Assembly: GCA_031259795.1 (NCBI GenBank)
Contig: JAIRLA010000177.1
Coordinates: 1-7,631, forward strand
Reading direction: 5' to 3'
Source: Azoarcus sp.
GTDB lineage: Bacteria; Pseudomonadota; Gammaproteobacteria; Burkholderiales; Rhodocyclaceae
DNA length: 7,631 nt
Positions 1-4,915 of the stretch are shown piece by piece (positions within the stretch are counted from its first letter, which is position 1; the number at the start of each line of letters is the position of its first letter). The translations under genes were made by a program, and so were the position numbers. A model generated the notes under the pieces. That model made no database searches and was not told the DNA's origin. It was given only the letters and a program-made list of their open reading frames with translations.

Positions 1-2
1 TC

Positions 3-92
3 TTTTGTCGCAAGACGGGATTGGCCGGACGCTTACCCAGCGCCCACATCGACCACCGCCTCATCCCGCCGCCGCCCAAACGAACGGCATGA
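3..92 (+). CDS. Possible 3' end of an upstream gene (partial)
   Basis: One plus-strand frame is open from the window edge to a TGA at 90-92 and reads as 29 residues ending in HIDHRLIPPPPKRTA. Its middle part has mostly C or G in the third codon position, like the confident genes in this window, and the residue mix is plausible for a protein C-terminus. I do not recognise the protein. A second plus frame also stays open across this stretch but is Pro/His/Arg-rich and runs on into the repeats, which looks like a shadow. The first repeat module starts right at the stop codon, a typical place for such elements. The call rests on frame composition only and needs the sequence to the left. Confidence 0.3.
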   Translation, partial: FCRKTGLAGRLPSAHIDHRLIPPPPKRTA

Positions 93-265
93 TTAGCGGC
101 GCTGCGCGCCGGATGGAACGAACTGGATTGCCACGTCGCTGCGCTCCTCGCAATGACGAGGTGGGGGAGGCTCTCGCAATGACGAGGTGGGGGAGGTTCT
201 CGCAATGACGAGGCGGGGCGGCAATCCAGCGCGTTCCGCCCGGCGCGAGAGCGCCGCTGATTAAA
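91..265. repeat. Composite inverted repeat cluster 1 (modules A-B ... B'-A')
   Basis: The cluster is a large imperfect inverted repeat. The left arm is module A (91-114, GC-rich, GCGGCGCTGCGCGCCGGAT) followed by the start of module B (115-132, GGAACGAACTGGATTGCC). The right arm is module B' (220-237, GGCAATCCAGCGCGTTCC, two mismatches to the reverse complement of 115-132) followed by module A' (238-262). Between the arms are the rest of module B and three tandem copies of a 26-bp unit. Related modules recur at 4121-4325 and 7041-7506. No ORF here looks real. The family resembles REP/MITE-like palindromic elements of proteobacteria; no transposase is present. Confidence 0.85.
149..216. repeat. 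26-bp tandem repeat, about 2.6 copies
   Basis: The unit CGCAATGACGAGGTGGGGGA starts at 149 and again at 175, and a shortened variant CGCAATGACGAGGCGGGG starts at 201, giving a constant 26-bp period. The copies are nearly identical, with a C/T difference in the linker and GGTGG to GGCGG in the last copy. This is the 3' end of module B reiterated, presumably by slippage or unequal recombination. A decayed version is found at 7418-7478. Confidence 0.9.
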
Positions 266-281
266 TCCGCTCCCCGCCATG

Positions 282-295
282 GTGCATTTGTGCAC
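282..295. promoter_or_regulatory. Inverted repeat GTGCA-N4-TGCAC, candidate operator upstream of fbp
   Basis: A perfect 5-bp inverted repeat with a 4-nt spacer (GTGCATTTGTGCAC) lies 55 nt before the fbp start. It ends 9 nt before a possible -10 hexamer, so it would overlap the -35 region of that promoter. No specific regulator can be named. The dyad is short and could be chance. Confidence 0.3.
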
Positions 296-304
296 GGGAA
301 GCGG

Positions 305-310
305 GATAAT
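305..310 (+). promoter_or_regulatory. Candidate -10 element (GATAAT) for fbp
   Basis: GATAAT matches five of six bases of the sigma-70 -10 consensus and sits 39 nt before the fbp start codon, which would give a leader of roughly 30 nt. The -35 position 17 bp upstream has no good match, so such a promoter would be weak or need an activator. It is the best AT-rich hexamer in the leader. Confidence 0.3.
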
Positions 311-349
311 GCGACCGTCTTTTATCCCCCCCTGTTTCCCGGAGCGTCC

Positions 350-1363
350 ATGCAACACCATGTCAGCCTTACCCGGTTTCTTGTTGGCGAGCAGCGCGCC
401 GGGCGCGCGCCGGCGGATTTGCGCCTGTTGCTCGAAATCGTCGCCTACGCGGCCAAGGCGATCGGCGCCGCGGTCTCGAAAGGCGCGCTCGCGGGGGTGC
501 TCGGCGAGGCGGGTACCGAGAACGTGCAGGGCGAGGCGCAGAAGAAGCTCGATGTGCTCGCCAATGAGATCATGTTGCGCGCCAATATGTGGGGCGGTTG
601 CCTGGCGGCAATGGTCTCCGAGGAGGTCGAGAGCGTTTGCCGGATTCCGTCCGGCATTCCGGGAGGGGATTATCTGCTGCTGTTCGATCCGCTCGATGGT
701 TCATCGAATATCGACATCAACGCTCCCGTCGGCACTATTTTCTCGGTGCTGCGCAATCCGCGGGAAAAAGGCGAAGACCCGGTCGAGGCGGATTTTCTCC
801 AGCCGGGATGCAAACAGGTCGCCGCCGGTTATGCGATCTACGGGCCGTCGACCCAGCTCGTGCTGACCGTGGGCAATGGGGTGCACGCTTTTACGCTCGA
901 CCGCGAAACGGGCGATTTCATCCATACCCATCCCTTCATGACCATCCCCGCGCAGACGCGGGAATATGCGATCAACGCCTCCAATATGCGTCATTGGGAA
1001 GCGCCGGTGCGGCGCTACATCGCCGAGTTGCAGCAGGGCGGAGAGGGGCCGCGCGGCGTGGATTTCAATATGCGCTGGGTCGCCGCGATGGTGGCCGATG
1101 TGCATCGGGTGCTGACGCGCGGCGGTATTTTCATGTATCCGCTCGATGAAAAATGCCGCGCCCAGGGCGGCAGGCTGCGCTTGATGTACGAGGCCAATCC
1201 GATGGCGCTGCTGGTCGAGCAGGCGGGCGGCGCGGCGAGCACGGGCCGCGAACGTATTCTCGATATCGTCCCTCGACGCCTGCACCAGCGGACGCCGGTG
1301 ATTCTCGGCTCCCGCCATGAGGTCGAACGGCTCGTCTCTTTTCATGGGGCGCCCGCCGCCTGA
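350..1363 (+). CDS. fbp: Class I fructose-1,6-bisphosphatase
   Basis: Cytoplasmic enzyme hydrolysing fructose 1,6-bisphosphate to fructose 6-phosphate and phosphate, the committed step of gluconeogenesis and also a Calvin-cycle step. At 337 residues it has the usual proteobacterial class I length. Family motifs appear in order: the SLTRFL start (6-11), KKLDVL (65-70), the acidic metal site SEEVE (90-94), the signature [10 protein letters not shown] (113-122), [26 protein letters not shown] (258-266) and [11 protein letters not shown] (275-285) with metal ligand E281. Many relatives have Lys where R275 stands (GKLRLLYE), a conservative change at a substrate phosphate contact. The start at 350 has GGAG at 341-344. 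An in-frame ATG at 290 would add 20 residues unlike the family and lies within the presumed promoter region, so I rejected it. tamA follows after 39 nt. Confidence 0.97.
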   Translation: MQHHVSLTRFLVGEQRAGRAPADLRLLLEIVAYAAKAIGAAVSKGALAGVLGEAGTENVQGEAQKKLDVLANEIMLRANMWGGCLAAMVSEEVESVCRIPSGIPGGDYLLLFDPLDGSSNIDINAPVGTIFSVLRNPREKGEDPVEADFLQPGCKQVAAGYAIYGPSTQLVLTVGNGVHAFTLDRETGDFIHTHPFMTIPAQTREYAINASNMRHWEAPVRRYIAELQQGGEGPRGVDFNMRWVAAMVADVHRVLTRGGIFMYPLDEKCRAQGGRLRLMYEANPMALLVEQAGGAASTGRERILDIVPRRLHQRTPVILGSRHEVERLVSFHGAPAA

Positions 1364-1377
1364 GCGCGGCGGGCGCC
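1348..1377. other. Perfect 12-bp GC hairpin spanning the fbp stop codon
   Basis: The arms GGCGCCCGCCGC (1348-1359) and GCGGCGGGCGCC (1366-1377) are exact reverse complements. The 6-nt loop CTGAGC contains the TGA stop of fbp. No T-run follows on either strand, so it is not a canonical intrinsic terminator. It could protect the fbp 3' end, cause pausing, or set the relative expression of fbp and tamA. The structure is certain from sequence; the function is not. Confidence 0.7.
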
Positions 1378-1402
1378 AAGCACGTCTCCCGCAATCCGGA
1401 TC

Positions 1403-3211
1403 ATGGCCGTATTTCCGCTTCCTCCCCGCTTGCCGTGGCCTGTCCGCCTTTTCCCGTATCGGGGCGCGGCGCGGATCGCGGTTTTGCCGCTGCTTTGCTT
1501 TTGGATCTGTTTTTGCGCCTGCGCGGCGGAGGAGGGGAGCAAGGGCGTCGCGGCGGTGGAGCTTGATGCGCCGAAAGAGGTGCAAGCCCTGCTCAGGCAG
1601 TATGTCCGCCTGCTGCGGATGCCTCCCGCGAATATTCCCGCCGCCGGGCCGGACCGCCTCGCGCTCGTGCGGCGCACCCGCCGCGAAGTCGCCGAACTGC
1701 TCGCCACCGAGGGTTATTTTTCCGCCAATATCCGCATCGACCGCGGCAATCCGGCGCACTGGCGGTTGATCGTGGAGCTTGGCGCCCGCGCCGTGGTCGC
1801 GGCGGTGAATATCGGCTTCACGGGCGAGATCGGGCAGGACGAGGACGAAAAGGCGCGCCGCGAGACGTTGCGCAACGCATGGGCGTTGCCGGCGGGGCGG
1901 CCTTTCCGGCAAGCGGATTGGGAAAAGGCCAAGCAGGACTTGCTCGATGCCTTGCATGGCGAACGCTACGCGGCGGCGAAATTCACCATGACCAAGGCCG
2001 ATGTCGACGCCGCCGCCGCCCGGGTGAAGCTCGACATCGCCATCGACAGCGGCCCGGTTTTCCGCCTCGGCGCGCTCGAAGTCAGCGGGCTGCGCGACCT
2101 CCCGGCGGATTTCGTCGCGCGCTTCAGCACGCTCAGGGAAGGCGAGGTTTACCGGCTCCAGGATTTGCTGACCTTCCAGGAGTCCCTGCAAACGGCGCCG
2201 CAACTGGCCGTGGTGGTGGTGAGCATCGACCCCGACCCGCACAAGGCCGCCGCCGTGCCCGTCCAGGTCAAAGTGACCGAAGCGCGGCCTCGACGGCTCG
2301 GCTTTGGCGTCGGCGCATCGAGCAATACCGGCTATCGCGTGGAAACCTCGTGGCACGACGTCAACCTTTTCAGCCGCGGCTGGGAACTCTCCAGCGGCTT
2401 GCGGCTGGAGCAGCGCCGCCAGTCCCTCTATGCCGACGTTTTCCTGCCCCCGGTGCGCGCCCGCCACCGCGACAGCGCCGGGATCGGCCTGGAGCGCAGC
2501 GATCTCGAAGGCCTCCGTATCCACACCCAGGCCGTGGGCCTGACCCGCGCCAGCAAGCGCGGCGACATCGAAACCCAGTTGGCGACCAGGGTGCAGCACG
2601 AAGAAATCCGTCCCGACCGCGCCGAAAAGAGCAATTACGCCACGCTGACCGTGAACTGGAGCTGGGTGCGGCGCGCCGTTGATGATGTGCTCGATCCGCG
2701 CCATGGTCATGTATTCGAGATCCAGCTTGGCGGCGGCGTCGGCCTGTCGGCGAACGCGCGGAACTTCACGCGCGGCTATGGCCGCTATCAACAATATTTC
2801 ACCCTCGGCAAAAGCAACGTCCTCATCCTGCGCGGCGAAGCCGGCGCCACGCTGGCACAGACGCGGGACGGCGTACCGCAGGACTTCCTCTTTCGCGCCG
2901 GGGGGACGCAATCGGTGCGCGGCTATGCTTACCGCGGCCTGGGCGTCACGGAAGGCGCGGCCACTGTCGGCGGGCGCTATCTCGCCACCGGCAGCGCGGA
3001 ACTCGTGCGCTGGGTCAAGCCTTCCACGGGGCTGGCGGTGTTTGTCGATTCGGGCGACGCCTCCGACTCGAAGGACTCATTCAAAACCCATACCGGCTAC
3101 GGCTTCGGCGCGCGCTGGCTCAGTCCCGCCGGGCCGCTCGCGGTCGATCTGGCCTGGGCGCGCGAGGAAAAAAGACCGAGGCTGCACTTCGGCGTGGCGG
3201 TGGCGTTTTGA
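1403..3211 (+). CDS. tamA: TamA-like outer-membrane assembly factor (Omp85/BamA superfamily)
   Basis: Outer-membrane beta-barrel with periplasmic POTRA domains; TamA works with inner-membrane-anchored TamB in outer-membrane protein assembly or phospholipid transport. The 602 residues fit TamA. Residues 1-41 look like a signal peptide: basic n-region, hydrophobic core 24-38, cleavage probably after A39-C40-A41. About 48-293 would hold three POTRA domains, with EGYFSANI (103-110) and VFRLGALEVSG (219-229) typical of POTRA strands. About 296-602 is the barrel, with FRAGGTQSVRGYAYRGLG (497-514) carrying the conserved VRGF/Y motif (V505-Y508) of the lid loop, and a C-terminal phenylalanine (HFGVAVAF) matching the beta-signal. 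The first ATG at 1403 has only a weak ribosome site, but no better start exists before the signal core. BamA is less likely because only about three POTRAs fit. No tamB is adjacent. Confidence 0.92.
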   Translation: MAVFPLPPRLPWPVRLFPYRGAARIAVLPLLCFWICFCACAAEEGSKGVAAVELDAPKEVQALLRQYVRLLRMPPANIPAAGPDRLALVRRTRREVAELLATEGYFSANIRIDRGNPAHWRLIVELGARAVVAAVNIGFTGEIGQDEDEKARRETLRNAWALPAGRPFRQADWEKAKQDLLDALHGERYAAAKFTMTKADVDAAAARVKLDIAIDSGPVFRLGALEVSGLRDLPADFVARFSTLREGEVYRLQDLLTFQESLQTAPQLAVVVVSIDPDPHKAAAVPVQVKVTEARPRRLGFGVGASSNTGYRVETSWHDVNLFSRGWELSSGLRLEQRRQSLYADVFLPPVRARHRDSAGIGLERSDLEGLRIHTQAVGLTRASKRGDIETQLATRVQHEEIRPDRAEKSNYATLTVNWSWVRRAVDDVLDPRHGHVFEIQLGGGVGLSANARNFTRGYGRYQQYFTLGKSNVLILRGEAGATLAQTRDGVPQDFLFRAGGTQSVRGYAYRGLGVTEGAATVGGRYLATGSAELVRWVKPSTGLAVFVDSGDASDSKDSFKTHTGYGFGARWLSPAGPLAVDLAWAREEKRPRLHFGVAVAF

Positions 3212-3307
3212 ACGTTCATTCCCGCTGCCGGAATGCCCGCCCGCCCTGGCGCGACAGAGCGGCTCCGGCGGCGATCGCGTAACATGAAAAACACGGGATT
3301 CTCTGTC

Positions 3308-4099
3308 ATGAACGACATTCTGGAAAAAATCCGCGCCGTCAAAGTCGAAGAAGTCGCCGCCGCAAAAGCCGTCCGGCCCCTGGCCGCCATCCGCCTCGAC
3401 GCGGAAAAGCAGCCGCCGGCGCGGGATTTCACCGGCGCCTTGCGCGACAAGATCGCGCAGGGGCGGGCGGCGGTGATCGCCGAAATAAAAAAAGCCTCGC
3501 CCTCCAAGGGAGTGATCCGGCCCGATTTCCGGCCCGCCGAAATTGCCGCCTCCTATGCCGCCCACGGCGCGGCCTGCCTGTCGGTGCTGACCGACGCGCC
3601 GCATTTCCAGGGCGCGCCCGCCTACCTCGCCGCCGCCCGCGCCGCGTGCCCGCTCCCCGTCCTGCGCAAGGATTTCCTTGTCGACGCCTACCAAGTGTAC
3701 GAAGCGCGCGCGATGGGCGCGGACGCCATCCTGCTCATCGCGGCCATCCTTTCCGACGAGCGGATGCGCGAGTTCGAAGACATCGCGCGGGCTCTGGGCA
3801 TGGCGGTGCTCGTGGAATCGCACGACGGCGCGGAACTGGAACGGGCGCTGCGGCTGCGGACGCCCCTGATCGGCATCAACAACCGCAACCTGCGCGACTT
3901 CAAAGTCTCGCTCGCCAACACCCTCGACCTGCTCCCGCGGCTGCCCGGAGATCGTCTCCTCGTCACCGAATCCGGCATCCTCGCGCGACAAGATGTCGAA
4001 ACCCTGCGCGCGGCGGGTGTGCCCGCCTTTCTCGTCGGCGAAGCCTTCATGCGCGCCCCGGAACCGGGCGCGGCGCTGGCGGAACTGTTCGGCGTCTGA
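3308..4099 (+). CDS. trpC: Indole-3-glycerol-phosphate synthase
   Basis: Cytoplasmic TIM-barrel enzyme converting 1-(2-carboxyphenylamino)-1-deoxyribulose 5-phosphate to indole-3-glycerol phosphate, CO2 and water, in tryptophan synthesis. The 263 residues are a normal monofunctional TrpC length, with no fused TrpF. Visible motifs: the MNDILEKI start, [12 protein letters not shown] with catalytic E59 and K61, LRKDF with catalytic K121, VLVESH with E170, GINNRNL with N191, VTESGI with E221-S222, and a C-terminal phosphate-binding stretch [13 protein letters not shown] chose 3308 because relatives begin this way and a GGGA-type ribosome site lies about 9 nt upstream; starts at 3284 or 3233 would add 8 or 25 residues that do not look conserved. 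It follows tamA by 96 nt on the same strand and is followed by repeats, so it is separated from trpE, trpG and trpD. Confidence 0.96.
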   Translation: MNDILEKIRAVKVEEVAAAKAVRPLAAIRLDAEKQPPARDFTGALRDKIAQGRAAVIAEIKKASPSKGVIRPDFRPAEIAASYAAHGAACLSVLTDAPHFQGAPAYLAAARAACPLPVLRKDFLVDAYQVYEARAMGADAILLIAAILSDERMREFEDIARALGMAVLVESHDGAELERALRLRTPLIGINNRNLRDFKVSLANTLDLLPRLPGDRLLVTESGILARQDVETLRAAGVPAFLVGEAFMRAPEPGAALAELFGV

Positions 4100-4120
4100 G
4101 AGGCCGCCCATGATTTCCGG

Positions 4121-4135
4121 ATCAGCGGCGCTGAT
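4121..4135. repeat. Short module A copy / hairpin just after trpC
   Basis: ATCAGCG-G-CGCTGAT is a perfect 7-bp inverted repeat 21 nt after the trpC stop, followed by TAAAAC. The same GCGGCGCTGATTAAA-like core occurs at the right edge of cluster 1 (near 250-265, inverted orientation of the GCG part). No T-run follows on the plus strand, so it is a poor terminator for trpC. Confidence 0.6.
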
Positions 4136-4150
4136 TAAAACAAAGCATCG

Positions 4151-4325
4151 TCATTGCGATGAACTTCCCTCCCCCGCTTGCGGGGGAGGGTGGCCGAAGG
4201 CTGGGAGAGGGTTTCCTTCCATACGGAGCGAAGCGACGCTGTTTTCTTTGCGGTGGGAAATGGACGGGCGTTCCCTCCTCGTCATTGCGAAGAGCGCATC
4301 GATGCGGCAATCCAGTTCGTTCCAT
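4151..4325. repeat. Composite repeat cluster 2 (modules C, D, B')
   Basis: This part of the 340-nt gap after trpC is mostly repeat modules. Module C (4167-4210) begins with a perfect 11-bp inverted repeat, CCCTCCCCCGC / GCGGGGGAGGG with TT between (4167-4190), and continues TGGCCGAAGGCTGGGAGAGG. Module D (4219-4257) contains GGAGCGAAGCGACGCTGTTT and recurs reversed at 7347-7385 with about four differences. A short block GGACGGGCGTTCC (4262-4274) recurs at 7064-7076. Module B' (4279-4325) runs CTCGTCATTGCGA to GGCAATCCAGTTCGTTCCAT with an altered centre. The small ORFs crossing these modules have no support as genes. Confidence 0.85.
4295..4306. repeat. 12-bp perfect palindrome CGCATCGATGCG inside a module B' copy
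   Basis: Other B' copies read GCGAAGCGACGCG here; this copy reads CGCATCGATGCG, a perfect palindrome. The core CATCGATGC also occurs at 4342-4350 and at 4443-4451, three times within about 155 nt. This may mean the hairpin is maintained while its sequence changes, or that local copying occurred. Confidence 0.6.
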
Positions 4326-4394
4326 GCGATACAGACAGCCTCATCGATGCGCGTGATCTGGCCATGATCGCGCGGCAAGTGCCTGCCGGGACTG

Positions 4395-4418
4395 GTCCGC
4401 AAATAAAAGTCCGCAAAT
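4395..4418. repeat. Direct repeat GTCCGCAAAT x2, 14-bp period
   Basis: GTCCGCAAAT occurs at 4395-4404 and 4409-4418, separated by AAAA, seven nt before a strong ribosome site. The AT-rich setting and tandem spacing suggest a possible binding site or promoter region for the small ORF at 4440. No -35/-10 pair is clear, and nothing identifies the factor. Confidence 0.4.
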
Positions 4419-4424
4419 GACTCG

Positions 4425-4432
4425 AAAAGGAG
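4425..4432 (+). promoter_or_regulatory. Strong Shine-Dalgarno AAAAGGAG before the 4440 ORF
   Basis: AAAAGGAG ends 7 nt before the ATG at 4440, close to ideal spacing. Another ATG at 4435 lies only 2 nt after it and opens a different frame ending at 4608, so the spacing favours 4440. This is a stronger ribosome site than those of fbp, tamA or trpC in this window. Confidence 0.5.
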
Positions 4433-4439
4433 AAATGAA

Positions 4440-4718
4440 ATGCATCGATGCCTGCCGATTTGTTGTTATCTCGATTCCGAACTCAACGCCATTTACATCG
4501 TGGCGCAAGACGCGTCGATCAACATTCAGGGCAACGGAGAAAGCCCGCTTTCCGAACCCGGCTCATTGTCCCTGGCATTCGCCGGGCCTGGCGCCGCCCA
4601 GTTCCTGATCCGGCGCGAACAGAAATCGCGCCAACGACCGGCCCGCGATCATATGATGCCGTGTGATAATCGGTCGGCGGGCGCACGCGCGCCCCTCCCG
4701 AATCGCTCGTCACAGTAG
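4440..4718 (+). CDS. Possible small hypothetical protein, 92 residues
   Basis: The ORF begins at an ATG with a near-ideal ribosome site and ends at TAG 4716-4718. I do not recognise the product. The first ~58 residues (e.g. YLDSELNAIYIVAQ, then INIQGNGESPLSEPGSLSL) have balanced composition with Asn, Ile, Tyr and Ser and mostly G/C third positions. The rest is Arg/Pro-rich and looks less protein-like, so the true coding part might be shorter, or a frame may have decayed. Three cysteines lie in the first nine residues (C4, C8, C9). No signal peptide or membrane segment is evident. It lies alone between repeat cluster 2 and the membrane recombinase-family gene. It could be a real small gene, a remnant of a larger one, or a chance ORF in GC-rich DNA. 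Confidence 0.4.
   Translation: MHRCLPICCYLDSELNAIYIVAQDASINIQGNGESPLSEPGSLSLAFAGPGAAQFLIRREQKSRQRPARDHMMPCDNRSAGARAPLPNRSSQ
4662..4670 (+). promoter_or_regulatory. Candidate extended -10 (TGTGATAAT)
   Basis: TG-T-GATAAT fits an extended -10 element, which can work without a good -35, and none is seen. It follows a perfect 10-bp palindrome ATCATATGAT (4648-4657). If active it would give the 4916 gene a leader of about 240 nt. It lies inside the end of the doubtful 4440 ORF. Confidence 0.2.
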
Positions 4719-4846
4719 TATATGCGTCGAGCCCGGGCAGGAAATCCGTTTCCCGCCGCACACGGGCGGATCGCCGTGACCATGGCGGGACAAGCATTGC
4801 CGGCGGTCGAGAGCGGCATGGCAAGCCGATCCCCTGACACGAACGG

Positions 4847-4890
4847 GCGGGCCGTGCCGGCGCCGCCGGCCCGCATGATCTATTTTTTTT
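4847..4890 (+). terminator. Hairpin followed by T8: weak terminator or leader structure
   Basis: Arms GCGGGCCG (4847-4854) and CGGCCCGC (4867-4874) form a perfect 8-bp stem with a 12-nt GC-rich loop. Eight T follow at 4883-4890 after an 8-nt gap (ATGATCTA). The gap is longer than in standard intrinsic terminators. Because it lies just before a coding start, it might instead be a leader element acting on the downstream gene, or end transcription from the 4440 ORF. Confidence 0.35.
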
Positions 4891-4905
4891 CTTTTATCTT
4901 TCATT

Positions 4906-4910
4906 GGAGA
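4906..4910 (+). promoter_or_regulatory. Shine-Dalgarno GGAGA deciding a GTG start at 4916
   Basis: GGAGA with a 5-nt spacer precedes GTG at 4916. The in-frame TTG at 4904 overlaps this site and has only pyrimidines upstream, so it cannot use it. The first residues are therefore MEKLLARI. Confidence 0.7.
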
Positions 4911-4915
4911 ACCTG

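Larger units (their letters stand above)
4719..4915. other. Gene-free leader before the membrane recombinase-family gene
   Basis: About 200 nt without a convincing gene on either strand; the overlapping minus-strand frames are Arg-rich and look like shadows. It holds a hairpin and T-run (4847-4890), a pyrimidine-rich tract (4883-4902) and the ribosome site of the next gene. No repeat module from the three clusters is visible in it. Confidence 0.5.

Noticed and set aside
149..216. CRISPR array
   Set aside because: Units are adjacent with a 26-bp period and no unique spacers; this is a simple tandem repeat.
290..349. Longer fbp start at ATG 290
   Set aside because: It would add 20 residues unlike the family and has no ribosome site, whereas 350 has GGAG at correct spacing and gives the family N-terminus.
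1514..1525. Lipoprotein signal in the TamA N-terminus (Cys 38 or 40)
   Set aside because: The residues before the cysteines do not fit a lipobox, and an ACA-type signal peptidase I site fits an Omp85 protein.
701..2911. 736-codon minus-strand ORF opposite fbp and tamA
   Set aside because: It spans the antisense of two recognised genes and has no recognisable motif; a shadow of high third-position GC.
3209..3218. 10-bp palindrome TGAACGTTCA over the tamA stop
   Set aside because: Short, with no T-run and no promoter nearby; plausible by chance.
3077..4111. 344-codon minus-strand ORF opposite trpC
   Set aside because: Antisense to a clear trpC and the tamA end, with shadow-type Gly/Arg/Asp composition.
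4159..4420. Several 60-90 codon ORFs on both strands across repeat cluster 2
   Set aside because: They consist of repeat modules, as do similar ORFs in the other clusters (5-208, 7250-7519), and lack ribosome sites.
4904..4915. TTG start for the membrane gene
   Set aside because: It overlaps the GGAGA ribosome site that serves GTG 4916 and has only a pyrimidine tract upstream.
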